Source: Deltaproteobacteria bacterium
GTDB lineage: Bacteria; Desulfobacterota; Desulfobacteria; C00003060; C00003106
DNA: 15,018 bases
Assembly (NCBI GenBank): GCA_019314005.1
Contig: JAFDAE010000107.1
Coordinates: forward strand, 1 to 15,018
Reading direction: 5' to 3'
Positions within the stretch are counted from its first letter, which is position 1, and every line of letters starts with the position of its first letter. The notes under the pieces are model-generated. The model saw nothing but the letters and a program-made list of their open reading frames with translations. It did not search any database and was not told the DNA's origin. Made by a program: the position numbers and the translations under genes. Shown here piece after piece: positions 1 to 7,261 of the stretch.

Positions 1-1
1 C

Positions 2-886
2 AAAAGGGAAAACAGCACCTTTTTGCCTGGTATCCGGCTCCCCGATAACATCCATCCCAGCAATGATATTGCCGAAGTCGTTTCAGACAAAGAAATTGTT
101 TTGATTGTTGTTCCGTCCCACGTTCTCCGATCTGTGGCAAAGTCCATGGCTCCTTACCTTTGGGAAAAGGCTATTGTTGTTGTAGCCACAAAGGGAATTG
201 AAAATGAAACTTTTAAAACCATGACCGATGTCTTAAAAGACATATTACCTACTTCCTATCATGATAGATTAGCCGTACTATCCGGGCCCAGCTTTGCCAA
301 GGAAGTAGTGAAAAATATCCCCACTGCCGTTACCATTGCATCCAGTAATGCTGATACCGCTCAACAAGTCCAAAGAATTTTTGCAACCAATTTTTTTAGG
401 GCTTATACCAGTAGTGACATCATAGGTGTTGAGTTGGGTGGAGCCCTGAAGAACGTAATGGCAATTGCTGCCGGAGTCTCTGATGGGTTGGAATTAGGTC
501 ACAATACCAGGGCAGCCTTGATTACGAGGGGGCTTACAGAGATCAGGCGCTTAGGGTTGAAACTTGGCGCAAACCCAAGAACATTTACCGGCTTGGCTGG
601 GATGGGAGATCTGGTACTGACTTGCACGGGCGATTTGAGCCGGAATCGAACGGTGGGAATGAAATTGGGGCGTGGCATGAAACTTAAGGATATTCTCGCA
701 GATATGCAGATGGTCGCGGAAGGAGTTAAAACAACAAAGTCGGTTTACAACCTGTCTCGCAAATTAGGCGTGGAAATGCCCATTGTAGAGCAAACTTATC
801 ACATGTTGTATGACGACCTTGACCCAAAAATAGCCCTTAAGACCCTCATGACACGGAGCCTCAAAGATGAATTGGACAATCAGTGA
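2..886 (+). CDS. gpsA: Glycerol-3-phosphate dehydrogenase [NAD(P)+], 5'-truncated by the window edge
   Basis: This enzyme reduces dihydroxyacetone phosphate to sn-glycerol 3-phosphate for phospholipid synthesis in the cytoplasm. The frame is open from base 2 and reads KRENSTFLPGIRLP, a typical GpsA stretch, so the TTG at 23 is not a start; the N-terminal GxGxxG segment lies outside the window. Visible family motifs are LSGPSFAKEV, the GGALKNVMAIAAG segment with the conserved active-site Lys, GLAGMGDLVLTC and SRNR. The C-terminus (LMTRSLKDEL) is at the usual place. The TGA stop at 884-886 is also the first three bases of the inverted repeat of a palindromic element (881-1030), so the element tip forms the gene end. 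A small Cys4 gene follows in the same direction. Confidence 0.96.
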   Translation, partial: KRENSTFLPGIRLPDNIHPSNDIAEVVSDKEIVLIVVPSHVLRSVAKSMAPYLWEKAIVVVATKGIENETFKTMTDVLKDILPTSYHDRLAVLSGPSFAKEVVKNIPTAVTIASSNADTAQQVQRIFATNFFRAYTSSDIIGVELGGALKNVMAIAAGVSDGLELGHNTRAALITRGLTEIRRLGLKLGANPRTFTGLAGMGDLVLTCTGDLSRNRTVGMKLGRGMKLKDILADMQMVAEGVKTTKSVYNLSRKLGVEMPIVEQTYHMLYDDLDPKIALKTLMTRSLKDELDNQ

Positions 887-1030
887 GGCGCTTGAAAAAC
901 TCCGTCTCTTGCCCGATGGCTGTGTTGCTCGTCGGCGAAAAATGCTCACGTACCACACGTACGCTGCGCTTTTTCGCCTCCTCGTGCCTTGCCCTCAAAC
1001 AAGATCCGAAGTTTTTCAAGCGCCTCATTG
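881..1030. mobile_element. MITE-like palindromic element, family A
   Basis: An 18-bp perfect inverted repeat, TGAGGCGCTTGAAAAACT, lies at 884-901 and in reverse complement at 1010-1027; with one mismatch the match extends to 881-1030. The interior is also imperfectly palindromic: GGCGAAAAA near 934 pairs with TTTTTCGCC near 971, around a centre at about 955 (CGTACCACACGTACG). The whole 150 bp can therefore fold into one long hairpin. It has no credible coding capacity of its own and no transposase. It sits between gpsA and the downstream Cys4 gene and carries the gpsA stop codon. Mobility is inferred from structure only; no second copy occurs in the window. It could also be a structured intergenic repeat of the BIME type. 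Confidence 0.65.
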
Positions 1031-1050
1031 AAAAAAAAGATGGAAAAATC

Positions 1051-1329
1051 ATGACGCACAAAGACAGCTCTTCCGGATCTTCGTGTTTTGGCAGCTTGGA
1101 TATTGTATTCCCGGTTGAGGGAAGCGGCTTTCGTAAAATTGCTGACAGTTGTTTCTCTTGTACTCACCTAAAGGCTTGTTTACAAAAGGCTATGCAAGGC
1201 GAAGAAGGGCTCCGCTTTAATGAGGAAAGAATAGATCGAGCTTATCGCCATGGATTGATCGGAGCCTTCCGAAGGTGGTCCGAAAAAAAACATATAAAAA
1301 GAAAGATAGAAGAGTTGAAAAGAAAATAG
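1051..1329 (+). CDS. Small four-cysteine protein of unknown function
   Basis: The product is 92 aa. I do not recognise a named function. Visible features are four cysteines at residues 12, 34, 37 and 43 (spacing CX21CX2CX5C), suited to binding Zn or an Fe-S cluster, and a strongly basic, helical C-terminus (RRWSEKKHIKRK). The segments LKACLQKAM and EEGLRFNEERIDRAY look like conserved helices. I chose the ATG at 1051 although the frame is open back to GTG 883. The 56 extra codons lie almost wholly inside palindromic element A and look unlike protein. The ribosome site before 1051 is weak (purine-rich, AAAAGATGG). The gene follows gpsA in the same direction and probably shared a transcript with it before or despite the element insertion. 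Metal binding is inferred from the cysteine pattern only. Confidence 0.65.
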   Translation: MTHKDSSSGSSCFGSLDIVFPVEGSGFRKIADSCFSCTHLKACLQKAMQGEEGLRFNEERIDRAYRHGLIGAFRRWSEKKHIKRKIEELKRK

Positions 1330-1341
1330 CCCTGGTTGTTG

Positions 1342-1356
1342 TTATGCAAAGGTCTC
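1342..1356 (-). repeat. Family D terminal repeat, solo copy
   Basis: TTATGCAAAGGTCTC is identical to the right end of the full family D element (1774-1788). It lies 13 bp after the stop of the Cys4 gene. It faces the D end at 1428 across about 70 bp that resemble no other D copy, so it may be a remnant or one end of a composite copy. Confidence 0.6.
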
Positions 1357-1363
1357 GCTTTGT

Positions 1364-1390
1364 TTGACATTTATATCGACCTGTGATAAT
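1364..1390 (+). promoter_or_regulatory. Possible promoter for rpsU
   Basis: A perfect -35 TTGACA (1364-1369) is followed after a short 15-bp spacer by GATAAT (1385-1390) preceded by TGT, which resembles an extended -10. The next gene downstream is rpsU, about 410 bp away. The spacer is below optimum, so this is a weak call. Confidence 0.35.
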
Positions 1391-1427
1391 AAAAAAGTTT
1401 ATTTTATAGTTGGTTAAATCAAGTTGA

Positions 1428-1465
1428 GAGACCTTTGAAAACATGCCGCATTGTTTAAAGGTCTC
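1428..1465. repeat. Family D minimal palindrome
   Basis: GAGACCTTTGAAAAC at 1428 and GTTTAAAGGTCTC ending at 1465 are inverted D ends enclosing only about 10 bp (ATGCCGCATT). This looks like a D element with its interior deleted, leaving a hairpin of about 38 bp. Confidence 0.6.
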
Positions 1466-1521
1466 GATAAGAGGGGCTTGAGTGCTCCTATCTTTTTGGG
1501 TGGAAACCTGCATTGCATGTC

Positions 1522-1531
1522 AGGAGGTGAT
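1522..1531 (+). promoter_or_regulatory. Orphan extended Shine-Dalgarno sequence
   Basis: AGGAGGTGAT is fully complementary to the usual 3' end of 16S rRNA (ATCACCTCCT). No start codon with a meaningful ORF lies at the proper distance downstream. It lies about 270 bp before rpsU, with a family D element in between. It may be the original ribosome binding site of rpsU or of a lost gene, or it may be chance. Confidence 0.35.
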
Positions 1532-1646
1532 ACAACCCATAAAACATTTTATTATCTTAACCATGATTATATTATAAACAATAGTAATCAGAGCATGTAT
1601 TAAAATAACCATCAGCCTAAGACTTTTGATAAAATCAACGAACAAA

Positions 1647-1788
1647 GAGACCTTTGTATAATGCGACATTTTTCCGTCAGGCAAGGAAGGCAAAAAATTT
1701 AACCGGAGGAATACATTGGGTATTTCGAGGATTAAAATTTGAAGCCTGACGCCGCATCACGGGCAAATGGCAGTTATGCAAAGGTCTC
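1647..1788. repeat. Family D palindromic element, full copy
   Basis: The ends are GAGACCTTTGTATAA (1647) and, in reverse complement, GAGACCTTTGCATAA (from 1788): 14 of 15 match. The interior has a further inverted pair (GTCAGGC near 1676, GCCTGAC near 1744) and a central hairpin GAATAC/GTATTTC. A second, rearranged copy lies at 7136-7246 in the opposite orientation and shares CATTTgCCCGTGATGCGGC, CAGGCTTCAAA, CTCGAAATAC and AATGTATTCCTCCGGTT. The element ends 12 bp before the rpsU ATG, so it supplies most of the rpsU leader. It has no ORF and is presumably non-autonomous. Confidence 0.75.
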
Positions 1789-1800
1789 ATAAGGTCCTTG

Positions 1801-2037
1801 ATGGGGAAGAAGGGAGCGATAAGTTTGAAGGACTTTCAGGACTTAGAAGTAAGAGTTATTGACAATGATGTAGAACGGGCCATGAAAATTTTAAAAAAGA
1901 AGATCCAAAATGATGGCCTTTTCCGAAGATTAAAGCTGAAAAAAAGCTATGAAAAACCAAGCGAATACAGGCGCCGCAAACAACGTGAGGCTTTAAGAAG
2001 ACATAGAACTTCATCTAACAGAAGCAGATATAGGTAG
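1801..2037 (+). CDS. rpsU: Small ribosomal subunit protein bS21
   Basis: bS21 is a small 30S protein near the mRNA-rRNA (anti-SD) interaction site. The family core is clear: EVRVIDNDVERAMKILKKK, then LKKSYEKPSEYRRRK and a very basic tail. Two starts are plausible. ATG 1801 gives 78 aa with a weak AAGG upstream. TTG 1825 gives 70 aa, closer to the usual length, and has GGGAG 8 nt upstream. The D element ends at 1788, so the ATG-proximal leader is repeat-derived, which favours the internal TTG as the original start. The gene is followed by a strong terminator at 2098-2147 and therefore ends its transcription unit. Confidence 0.93.
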   Translation: MGKKGAISLKDFQDLEVRVIDNDVERAMKILKKKIQNDGLFRRLKLKKSYEKPSEYRRRKQREALRRHRTSSNRSRYR

Positions 2038-2097
2038 GTATGTCTGGTTGTTGCATGTAGCTGACGTTGTTCTTGTTTGGTGTGCCCGGTAGCTTTT

Positions 2098-2147
2098 AAG
2101 ACCCGATAGGATAGGAAGAAAACTATTTTATCGGGTCTTTTATTTTC
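2098..2147 (+). terminator. Rho-independent terminator after rpsU
   Basis: AAGACCCGATAGGATAG (2098-2114) pairs with CTATTTTATCGGGTCTT (2123-2139). This gives a 17-bp stem with two G-U pairs and an 8-nt loop, followed directly by the U-rich run TTATTTT. The stem starts about 60 bp after the rpsU stop and separates it from the downstream operon. Confidence 0.9.
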
Positions 2148-2194
2148 ATTTAATAATTGATCTCCTTATGCCGACAGATTAAATAGAGACTGAA

Positions 2195-3067
2195 ATGAAA
2201 CGATCGCTTGCAATAGTCGGGTGTGGTACAATAGGCACAACTTTAGGGAAACTCTTTGCTGAGATCGGATATCCAATTGTCGGAGTTGCAAGTCGTCGGC
2301 TTGAATCGGCTCGTAGCGCTGCTGAACTTATTGGAATTTCAAACTATTCAGACATTGCTGTACAGATTACAGCTAAAGCGGATATTGTATTTATTACAAC
2401 CCCGGATGTTGTTATACAGTCAGTTTGTGATGAAATCGCAAAGCAGAACGGTTTTAAAAAAGACTCCTTTGTGTTTCATTGCAGCGGCGCTTTCCCTTCC
2501 GAGATCTTGGCATCGGCCCGACAGTGTGGAGCGCACATAGGTTCGCTCCATCCATTACAAAGTTTTGCATCAGTGGAACAGGCACTTCAAATGGTCGCAG
2601 GATGTACGTGCACTTTCGAAGGAGATACAGAGACCCTCCCTATAGCCCGCAAGATGGCTAAAGACATCGGTGCTGATTTTATTCAGATCAGAGTACAGGA
2701 TAAACCCTTATATCATGCTGCCGCTGTTGTTGCTTCCAATTATCTCGTTACTCTGGTCAACCTGGCAATAGAGTTGAATCAACTAATCGGTATTTCAACA
2801 GAAACGTCTATAAAAGCCTTCTTACCCCTAATCGAAGGGACACTTAATAATGTGAAGTACCTTGGGGTACACAGGGCATTAACAGGACCGATCGTTCGTG
2901 GAGATATTGACACTATAACCTCACACATTGAGGCAATCAAAATAGATGCTCCTCACCTTTGGCCCTTATATAGGGCGCTTGGCAACAGTACCATCTCACT
3001 TGCCGAGGCAAGAGGAGGGCTTGAGGAAAAAATAGTCCGGGAGATGCGATCACTATTTGAGCTATGA
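2195..3067 (+). CDS. Rossmann-like / DUF2520 domain oxidoreductase-like protein
   Basis: The 290-aa protein has an N-terminal NAD(P)-binding Rossmann fold with GCGTIG at residues 9-14 and a second-strand end at ASRR (32-35). The C-terminal half is of the DUF2520 type. Motifs seen are FHCSGA (94-99), HPLQSFA (119-125), YHAAAVVASNY (173-183) and ALTGPIVRGD (228-237). The architecture resembles ketopantoate reductase, F420-dependent NADP oxidoreductase and 6-phosphogluconate-type dehydrogenases, but the substrate is unknown. The ATG at 2195 has a modest GAGACTGA upstream. The stop overlaps the start of the next gene by 4 nt (ATGA at 3064), so translation is coupled to the HD-GYP regulator. Naming it panE would be overreach. 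Confidence 0.88.
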   Translation: MKRSLAIVGCGTIGTTLGKLFAEIGYPIVGVASRRLESARSAAELIGISNYSDIAVQITAKADIVFITTPDVVIQSVCDEIAKQNGFKKDSFVFHCSGAFPSEILASARQCGAHIGSLHPLQSFASVEQALQMVAGCTCTFEGDTETLPIARKMAKDIGADFIQIRVQDKPLYHAAAVVASNYLVTLVNLAIELNQLIGISTETSIKAFLPLIEGTLNNVKYLGVHRALTGPIVRGDIDTITSHIEAIKIDAPHLWPLYRALGNSTISLAEARGGLEEKIVREMRSLFEL

Positions 3068-4632
3068 ATAAAAAATGGAATATATTGGTCGCGGATGATG
3101 AAACAATGGTCCGAACGACCCTCAAAGAGGTCCTCGAAGAGATCATAACCTGTAGAGTCCATACCGCCAGTGACGGGTTGGAGGCGCTGGAGACGGTGCA
3201 CACTGTTCCACTCGACTGTTGCTTTGTGGATATTCGAATGCCACGCTTGGATGGCCTGGAATTGATTGAAAAAATAAAGGAATACGATAATACCATCCCG
3301 GTTGTGATTATAACCGGGCACCCCTCCCTGGACCTTGCCATTGATGCCATGAGGAGGGGGGCATCAGATTTTTTGGTCAAACCGTTTAGTGTGAAGGACG
3401 TTACTGTTACTTTCAAACGAGTAACCAAAGAGCGCGCTTTATTGATAGAAAACATCTTCTTAAAAGAGGAAATTGAGAAGAAACAAGGGATTGAAAGGTT
3501 AAATGTCGAGCTTCAGCATAAGATACAAGAGGCAACTCAGCTCAATGAGGTGATGCAGGAACTTTTCAGCGTTCGGTCGAGCGATGAGCTTTTTCAGCGC
3601 ATTGTGGATATAGGCGCGAAAGTTACAGCCTCTGAGACCGCTTCATTCATGTTACTCGACAGAGAGAGTAATAACTTGATAATGATTGCGGCGACCCCAT
3701 CGAAAGAGGAATGGATAGGGAAGGCGACCAAGGCCCTTGGCGATTGGGTTGCAGGAAAAGTGGCAAAAGACGGGGTTGCCTTATTGGTCAAAGATGCCAG
3801 TGCCCTTCCTCCGGAAGTTGCTAATTCCCTTAGAGAAAAGAAGGAAGGCATATCGTTTATTTCACTTCCATTGAAAATCAAAAATGAAGTCTTTGGCGTA
3901 TTAAATTGCACCGACAAGAAGGACGGCACCCCGTATTCTGAGCATGATTTATATTTTCTTGATTTTCTTGCACAAAAAGCCTCATTAACAATAGAAAACC
4001 TTGCCCTTTACGAAAGCCTTTCCCAAAATCTTTTTGCTACTCTGTATACCTTGGTAGAAACGATTGAAGCACGAGACCCTTACACGCGTGAGCACTCAAG
4101 ACGGGTAACTGATCTATCAGTAAAGATCGCCAAGAACTTAGGATGTTCGGATAAGGAACTGGAACTTCTCACCTTTGCGGGGTATCTCCATGATATCGGC
4201 AAGATAGGCGTTCGAGACAACATATTGCTAAAGGAATCCGGCTTGACCGATGAGGAGAATGATATTATCAAAATCCATCCGGTGATGGGAGCAAATATTA
4301 TCAAACATCTCGGTTTCTTGCACAGAGAACAGGCTATTATACGTCACCACCACGAGCATTGGGATGGAAAGGGGTATCCGGATGGATTGAAAGGAGACGC
4401 CATTCCGCTGCTTTCTCGCGTCATAGCCGTTGCGGACGCCTTTGACGCCATGACATCTGACCGTCCTTACCGCAAGGCCAAAACCAAGGCAGAGGCGTTA
4501 TCCAGGATCAAAAAGAATGCAGGCACACAATTTGACAAAAGAGTGGTTGACGCCTTTGATGCAGTACTAAAGGACACCTCCAGCGCCTACGACGAGGTTA
4601 AACCGGATGAGTTTTCTGCGGTTAATGTATAA
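3064..4632 (+). CDS. Response regulator REC-GAF-HD-GYP, predicted c-di-GMP phosphodiesterase
   Basis: The 522-aa protein is predicted to be cytosolic and to hydrolyse cyclic di-GMP under phosphorelay and ligand control. REC spans about residues 5-120, with acidic pocket D11/D12, phospho-acceptor D56 in VDIRMP, T84 and K106 in KPF. A helical linker (about 120-155, rich in E/K/L, probably coiled coil) leads to a GAF domain (about 160-315). HD-GYP spans about 330-505: REHSRR with H344, HDIGK with H376-D377, HHHEHWDGKGYP at 428-439, ADAFDAMTSDRPYR and GTQFD. All signature residues needed for activity appear present. No DNA-binding domain is visible. No histidine kinase gene is nearby, so the partner is encoded elsewhere. 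Its start overlaps the DUF2520 gene by 4 nt, forming a two-gene unit. Confidence 0.95.
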   Translation: MNKKWNILVADDETMVRTTLKEVLEEIITCRVHTASDGLEALETVHTVPLDCCFVDIRMPRLDGLELIEKIKEYDNTIPVVIITGHPSLDLAIDAMRRGASDFLVKPFSVKDVTVTFKRVTKERALLIENIFLKEEIEKKQGIERLNVELQHKIQEATQLNEVMQELFSVRSSDELFQRIVDIGAKVTASETASFMLLDRESNNLIMIAATPSKEEWIGKATKALGDWVAGKVAKDGVALLVKDASALPPEVANSLREKKEGISFISLPLKIKNEVFGVLNCTDKKDGTPYSEHDLYFLDFLAQKASLTIENLALYESLSQNLFATLYTLVETIEARDPYTREHSRRVTDLSVKIAKNLGCSDKELELLTFAGYLHDIGKIGVRDNILLKESGLTDEENDIIKIHPVMGANIIKHLGFLHREQAIIRHHHEHWDGKGYPDGLKGDAIPLLSRVIAVADAFDAMTSDRPYRKAKTKAEALSRIKKNAGTQFDKRVVDAFDAVLKDTSSAYDEVKPDEFSAVNV

Positions 4633-4654
4633 ACGGACATTGCCTATTTTATGC

Positions 4655-4682
4655 TTGAAAATTGATCTTCCGGTGGTATAGT
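4655..4682 (+). promoter_or_regulatory. Sigma70-type promoter of SRP RNA
   Basis: TTGAAA (4655-4660), a 16-bp spacer and TATAGT (4677-4682) lie just upstream of the first paired base of the SRP RNA (4689), which fits the expected transcription start. Confidence 0.75.
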
Positions 4683-4688
4683 AAATAC

Positions 4689-4950
4689 GCTCGGTTGTGC
4701 TAAGCGGGAAGTTAGCGGTGTCCTGTACCCGAAATCCGCTTATGCGGGGCTGAATTCCCTTTAGAGGGCTTTTTCTGAAATATTGAGTGACATATTAGGC
4801 CGGACGCCACGCAACAGACGGTTACGAACCCCGTCAGATCCGGAAGGAAGCAGCGGTAAGTAATGCAGTCTGTGTCGTGGATGTGTTCTGACCGTTATTG
4901 TGACACTAGGTATGGAGGATGAGGTTCAAAAAAGGGTGCACAGCCGGGCA
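4689..4950 (+). ncRNA. ffs: Signal recognition particle RNA, large (Alu-containing) bacterial type
   Basis: The helix 8 core is unmistakable: GTCAGATCCGGAAGGAAGCA from 4833, with the GGAA tetraloop at 4842-4845 and the AGCAG internal loop that binds Ffh. The 5' part (GCTAAGCGGGAAGTTAGCGG and ACCCGAAATCCGCT) resembles the 5' domain of large SRP RNAs. The ends pair: GCTCGGTTGTGC (4689-4700) with GCACAGCCGGGC (4938-4949), 12 bp with two G-U pairs. This sets the length at about 262 nt, well above the roughly 110-nt short form of E. coli. It directs ribosomes making membrane proteins to the SRP receptor. It is convergent with ispF, whose stop is about 20 bp away, and I see no canonical terminator between them. 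Confidence 0.9.
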
Positions 4951-4970
4951 CTAATCAACATACGATCGAC

Positions 4971-5450
4971 TCACGACTCACCAGCGCATATAGTAACCAC
5001 ACAGTATGCCGCAATTGCAGCGCCGGCCCCTATAATACCAAGACCTTCTGCGGTTGTTGCCTTAATATTGATACGATTATGATCAATATTTAATACCTTC
5101 GCTATATTCTCCATCATATAGTCACTGTGGGGCGTGATTTGTGGGGCTTCCGTCACAATGGTCGCATCAATATTATTTACTACAAATCCTGCTTGACTAA
5201 TTATTTGAAATGTCTTGGCGAGGAGTTCCAGGCTTGCTATCCCTTTATATTGAGGATCTGTATCAGGGAAATGTCTCCCTATGTCCCCCCTCCCTGCAGC
5301 ACCTAATAGACCATCGCACAGAGCATGTAAAAGCACATCAGCATCAGAATGCCCGAGCAGGCCCTTTTCAAACGGGATCTCTACACCACCAAGGAACAGC
5401 TTTCGTCCCTCAACCAGCCTGTGCACGTCGTATCCGAATCCAATGCGCAT
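4971..5450 (-). CDS. ispF: 2-C-methyl-D-erythritol 2,4-cyclodiphosphate synthase
   Basis: IspF closes the MEP cyclodiphosphate ring with release of CMP, in the isoprenoid pathway. The 159-aa protein begins [11 protein letters not shown]; the frame is open upstream to 5477 but that part overlaps guaA and lies before the conserved start. Zinc ligands D8, H10 and H42 are present, as are [14 protein letters not shown] and HFPDTD. The C-terminal nucleotide-binding segment reads [18 protein letters not shown] instead of the usual TTTEKLGFTGRGEGIA, so the normally basic Arg and several neighbours are replaced. It starts 17 bp after the guaA stop and is probably cotranscribed with guaA. The family assignment is sure; full activity is less so because of the altered motif. 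Confidence 0.95.
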   Translation of the reverse strand: MRIGFGYDVHRLVEGRKLFLGGVEIPFEKGLLGHSDADVLLHALCDGLLGAAGRGDIGRHFPDTDPQYKGIASLELLAKTFQIISQAGFVVNNIDATIVTEAPQITPHSDYMMENIAKVLNIDHNRINIKATTAEGLGIIGAGAAIAAYCVVTICAGES

Positions 5451-5467
5451 AATAATACTCACAAAAC

Positions 5468-7048
5468 CTACTCCCATTCAATCGTACTTGGCGGCTTGGA
5501 AGATATGTCGTAGACAACTCGGTTGACCCCTTTGACTTCGTTGATGATGCGGTTCGACATGATCCCGAGGACGTCATATGGTATACGGCTCCAGTCAGCG
5601 GTCATGGCGTCAAGGCTGTCAACAATTCGTATCCCGATTACATTCTCATACGTTCGTTCGTCTCCCATCACGCCCACAGTCTTTATAGGAAGGAGCACGG
5701 CAAACGCCTGCCATACCTTATCGTAGAGATTGTTTCGTATCAGTTCGCTGTTTACAACAGCATCAGCCTCCCGGAGGAGTGCAAGGGCATCTTCGGTAAC
5801 TTCACCTAATATCCGGATCGCCAGCCCTGGTCCTGGGAAAGGATGCCGTCCGACGATGGAATGCGAAAGCCCCAATTCTTTCCCCACTTCCCGGACCTCG
5901 TCCTTGAAAAGCTCTCGAAGGGGCTCGATGAGCTGCAACTTCATCGTCTCAGGGAGGCCTCCAACATTGTGGTGGGACTTGATCACAGCCGAGGGGCCTT
6001 TGAAAGAAACGCTTTCAATTACATCCGGATAAAGCGTTCCCTGGGCCAAGAAATCGACCTTACCTATCTTATGGGCCTCTTTTTCAAAAACTTCGATAAA
6101 GGTATTGCCTATAATTTTCCGCTTTTTTTCAGGATCAGTTACCCCTTTTAAGCGGTCCAAAAAAAGACGAGAGGCATCAATATAGCGAATATTCATATGA
6201 AAGTGGTCAGCAAAAACAGCCTGCACCTCCTCGGCTTCTCCTTTTCGGAGGAGACCGTTATTTACGAAAATAGCGGTCATTTGACGCCCGATAGCCCTAT
6301 TGAGAAGGACTGCCGCTACTGATGAATCAACTCCGCCGCTCAATCCACAAACCACGTTGCGATCACCGACTTTTTCTCTTATAGACTGGACGGTAAAGTC
6401 AATAAACGCATGCATGCTCCATTCAGGCGAACACCCGCAAATATCGATTACAAAATTGCGCAATATTTCAGTCCCCTGCGGCGTATGGGCTACTTCCGGA
6501 TGAAATTGCACACCATACCACTTCTTCTCTTCATGCTTCATTGCCGCTATGGGAGCGCTGTCGCTTTTTGCGATAGGCTTGAATCCAGAGGGCAATTCCT
6601 CTATCCTATCCCCATGACTCATCCATACCTGGAGAGTTCCAAGGGACTGAAAAGAAGGAACAGCATTCAGTCCGAAAAAGAGATCGGAAAAATCAATCGG
6701 AGTCAGGCCGGTTCGGCCATATTCTCGCGTTTTTGCGCACGCCACCTTACCGCCCAATTGCTCAGTCATTAATTGCATTCCATAGCATATACCGAGTATT
6801 GGAACATTGAGATCAAAAATCTCTTTTGTGCTTCGGGGAGAAGATGAATCAGCAACACTTGCCGGCCCCCCGGAAAGAATTATACCCTTTGGATTAAAAC
6901 TACGGATTTCGGCAATCGGCATGTTATAAGGGTGAATCTCACAGTATACTTTCAACTCCCGCACCCGACGCGCGATCAGTTGTGTGGTTTGTGAACCAAA
7001 ATCGAGAACTAAAATCCGTTCCCCATGTAACTCATGAAACTCGGACAT
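5468..7048 (-). CDS. guaA: GMP synthase (glutamine-hydrolysing)
   Basis: GuaA converts XMP to GMP with ATP and glutamine-derived ammonia. The 526-aa protein has the usual two parts. The N-terminal class I glutamine amidotransferase has nucleophile C88 in GICYGMQ and H183/E185 in FHPEV. The ATP pyrophosphatase part has the P-loop SGGVDSS at 237-243, followed by the dimerisation domain ending KPPSTIEWE, the canonical GuaA terminus. ATG 7048 is preceded by AAAGGAAG at good spacing. It lies downstream of the broken guaB gene on the same strand, separated by palindromic element C (7083-7325), and upstream of ispF. I see no separate promoter in the remaining 34 bp, so transcription probably comes through the element from the guaB promoter or arises within the element. 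Confidence 0.98.
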   Translation of the reverse strand: MSEFHELHGERILVLDFGSQTTQLIARRVRELKVYCEIHPYNMPIAEIRSFNPKGIILSGGPASVADSSSPRSTKEIFDLNVPILGICYGMQLMTEQLGGKVACAKTREYGRTGLTPIDFSDLFFGLNAVPSFQSLGTLQVWMSHGDRIEELPSGFKPIAKSDSAPIAAMKHEEKKWYGVQFHPEVAHTPQGTEILRNFVIDICGCSPEWSMHAFIDFTVQSIREKVGDRNVVCGLSGGVDSSVAAVLLNRAIGRQMTAIFVNNGLLRKGEAEEVQAVFADHFHMNIRYIDASRLFLDRLKGVTDPEKKRKIIGNTFIEVFEKEAHKIGKVDFLAQGTLYPDVIESVSFKGPSAVIKSHHNVGGLPETMKLQLIEPLRELFKDEVREVGKELGLSHSIVGRHPFPGPGLAIRILGEVTEDALALLREADAVVNSELIRNNLYDKVWQAFAVLLPIKTVGVMGDERTYENVIGIRIVDSLDAMTADWSRIPYDVLGIMSNRIINEVKGVNRVVYDISSKPPSTIEWE

Positions 7049-7135
7049 TGAACTTCCTTTTTGTGTTTTATGTCAAAAACTCGTGTTCGTCCAGAAGTGG
7101 TAGTTTTTGTCCCAAGAAGGCCGCACAAAGGTTTC

Positions 7136-7246
7136 GAGACCTTTGCATAACTGCCATTTCCCCGTGATGCGGCGTCAGGCTTCAAAATTTGGCACGCAGT
7201 GAAGCGTCAGCGCTATCCTCGAAATACTCAATGTATTCCTCCGGTT
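7136..7246 (-). repeat. Family D element, truncated copy nested in element C
   Basis: It starts GAGACCTTTGCATAACTGCC and matches the reverse complement of the full D copy (1647-1788) through CCGTGATGCGGCGTCAGGCT, CTCGAAATAC and AATGTATTCCTCCGGTT. It carries an extra block of about 22 bp (around 7190-7214) and lacks the other D end beyond 7246. Confidence 0.75.
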
Positions 7247-7261
7247 TCTACCGCAGGCGTA

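Larger units (their letters stand above)
1330..1800. other. Repeat-rich intergenic region upstream of rpsU
   Basis: These 471 bp contain no convincing gene. They hold several family D repeat ends (1342-1356, 1428-1465 and the full copy at 1647-1788), a possible promoter (1364-1390) and an orphan extended Shine-Dalgarno sequence (1522-1531). The stretch from about 1533 to 1646 is AT-rich without clear structure. The region looks like a native rpsU leader that has been repeatedly invaded by repeat D. Confidence 0.7.

Noticed and set aside
1217..1513. 98-aa minus-strand ORF spanning the Cys4 gene end and spacer
   Set aside because: It crosses D repeats and antisense coding sequence, has no domain and no ribosome site.
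1627..1660. TTGATA and TATAAT as a promoter for rpsU
   Set aside because: The spacer is 25 bp and the TATAAT is part of the repeat D end, so no proper promoter can be built from these boxes.
2937..3455. 172-aa open frame on the minus strand opposite the response regulator
   Set aside because: It lies antisense to a well-supported REC domain, has no recognisable motif, and overlaps two coupled genes; it is a coding shadow.
5451..5477. Longer ispF from 5477
   Set aside because: The extra nine residues overlap the end of guaA and precede the conserved [11 protein letters not shown] start.
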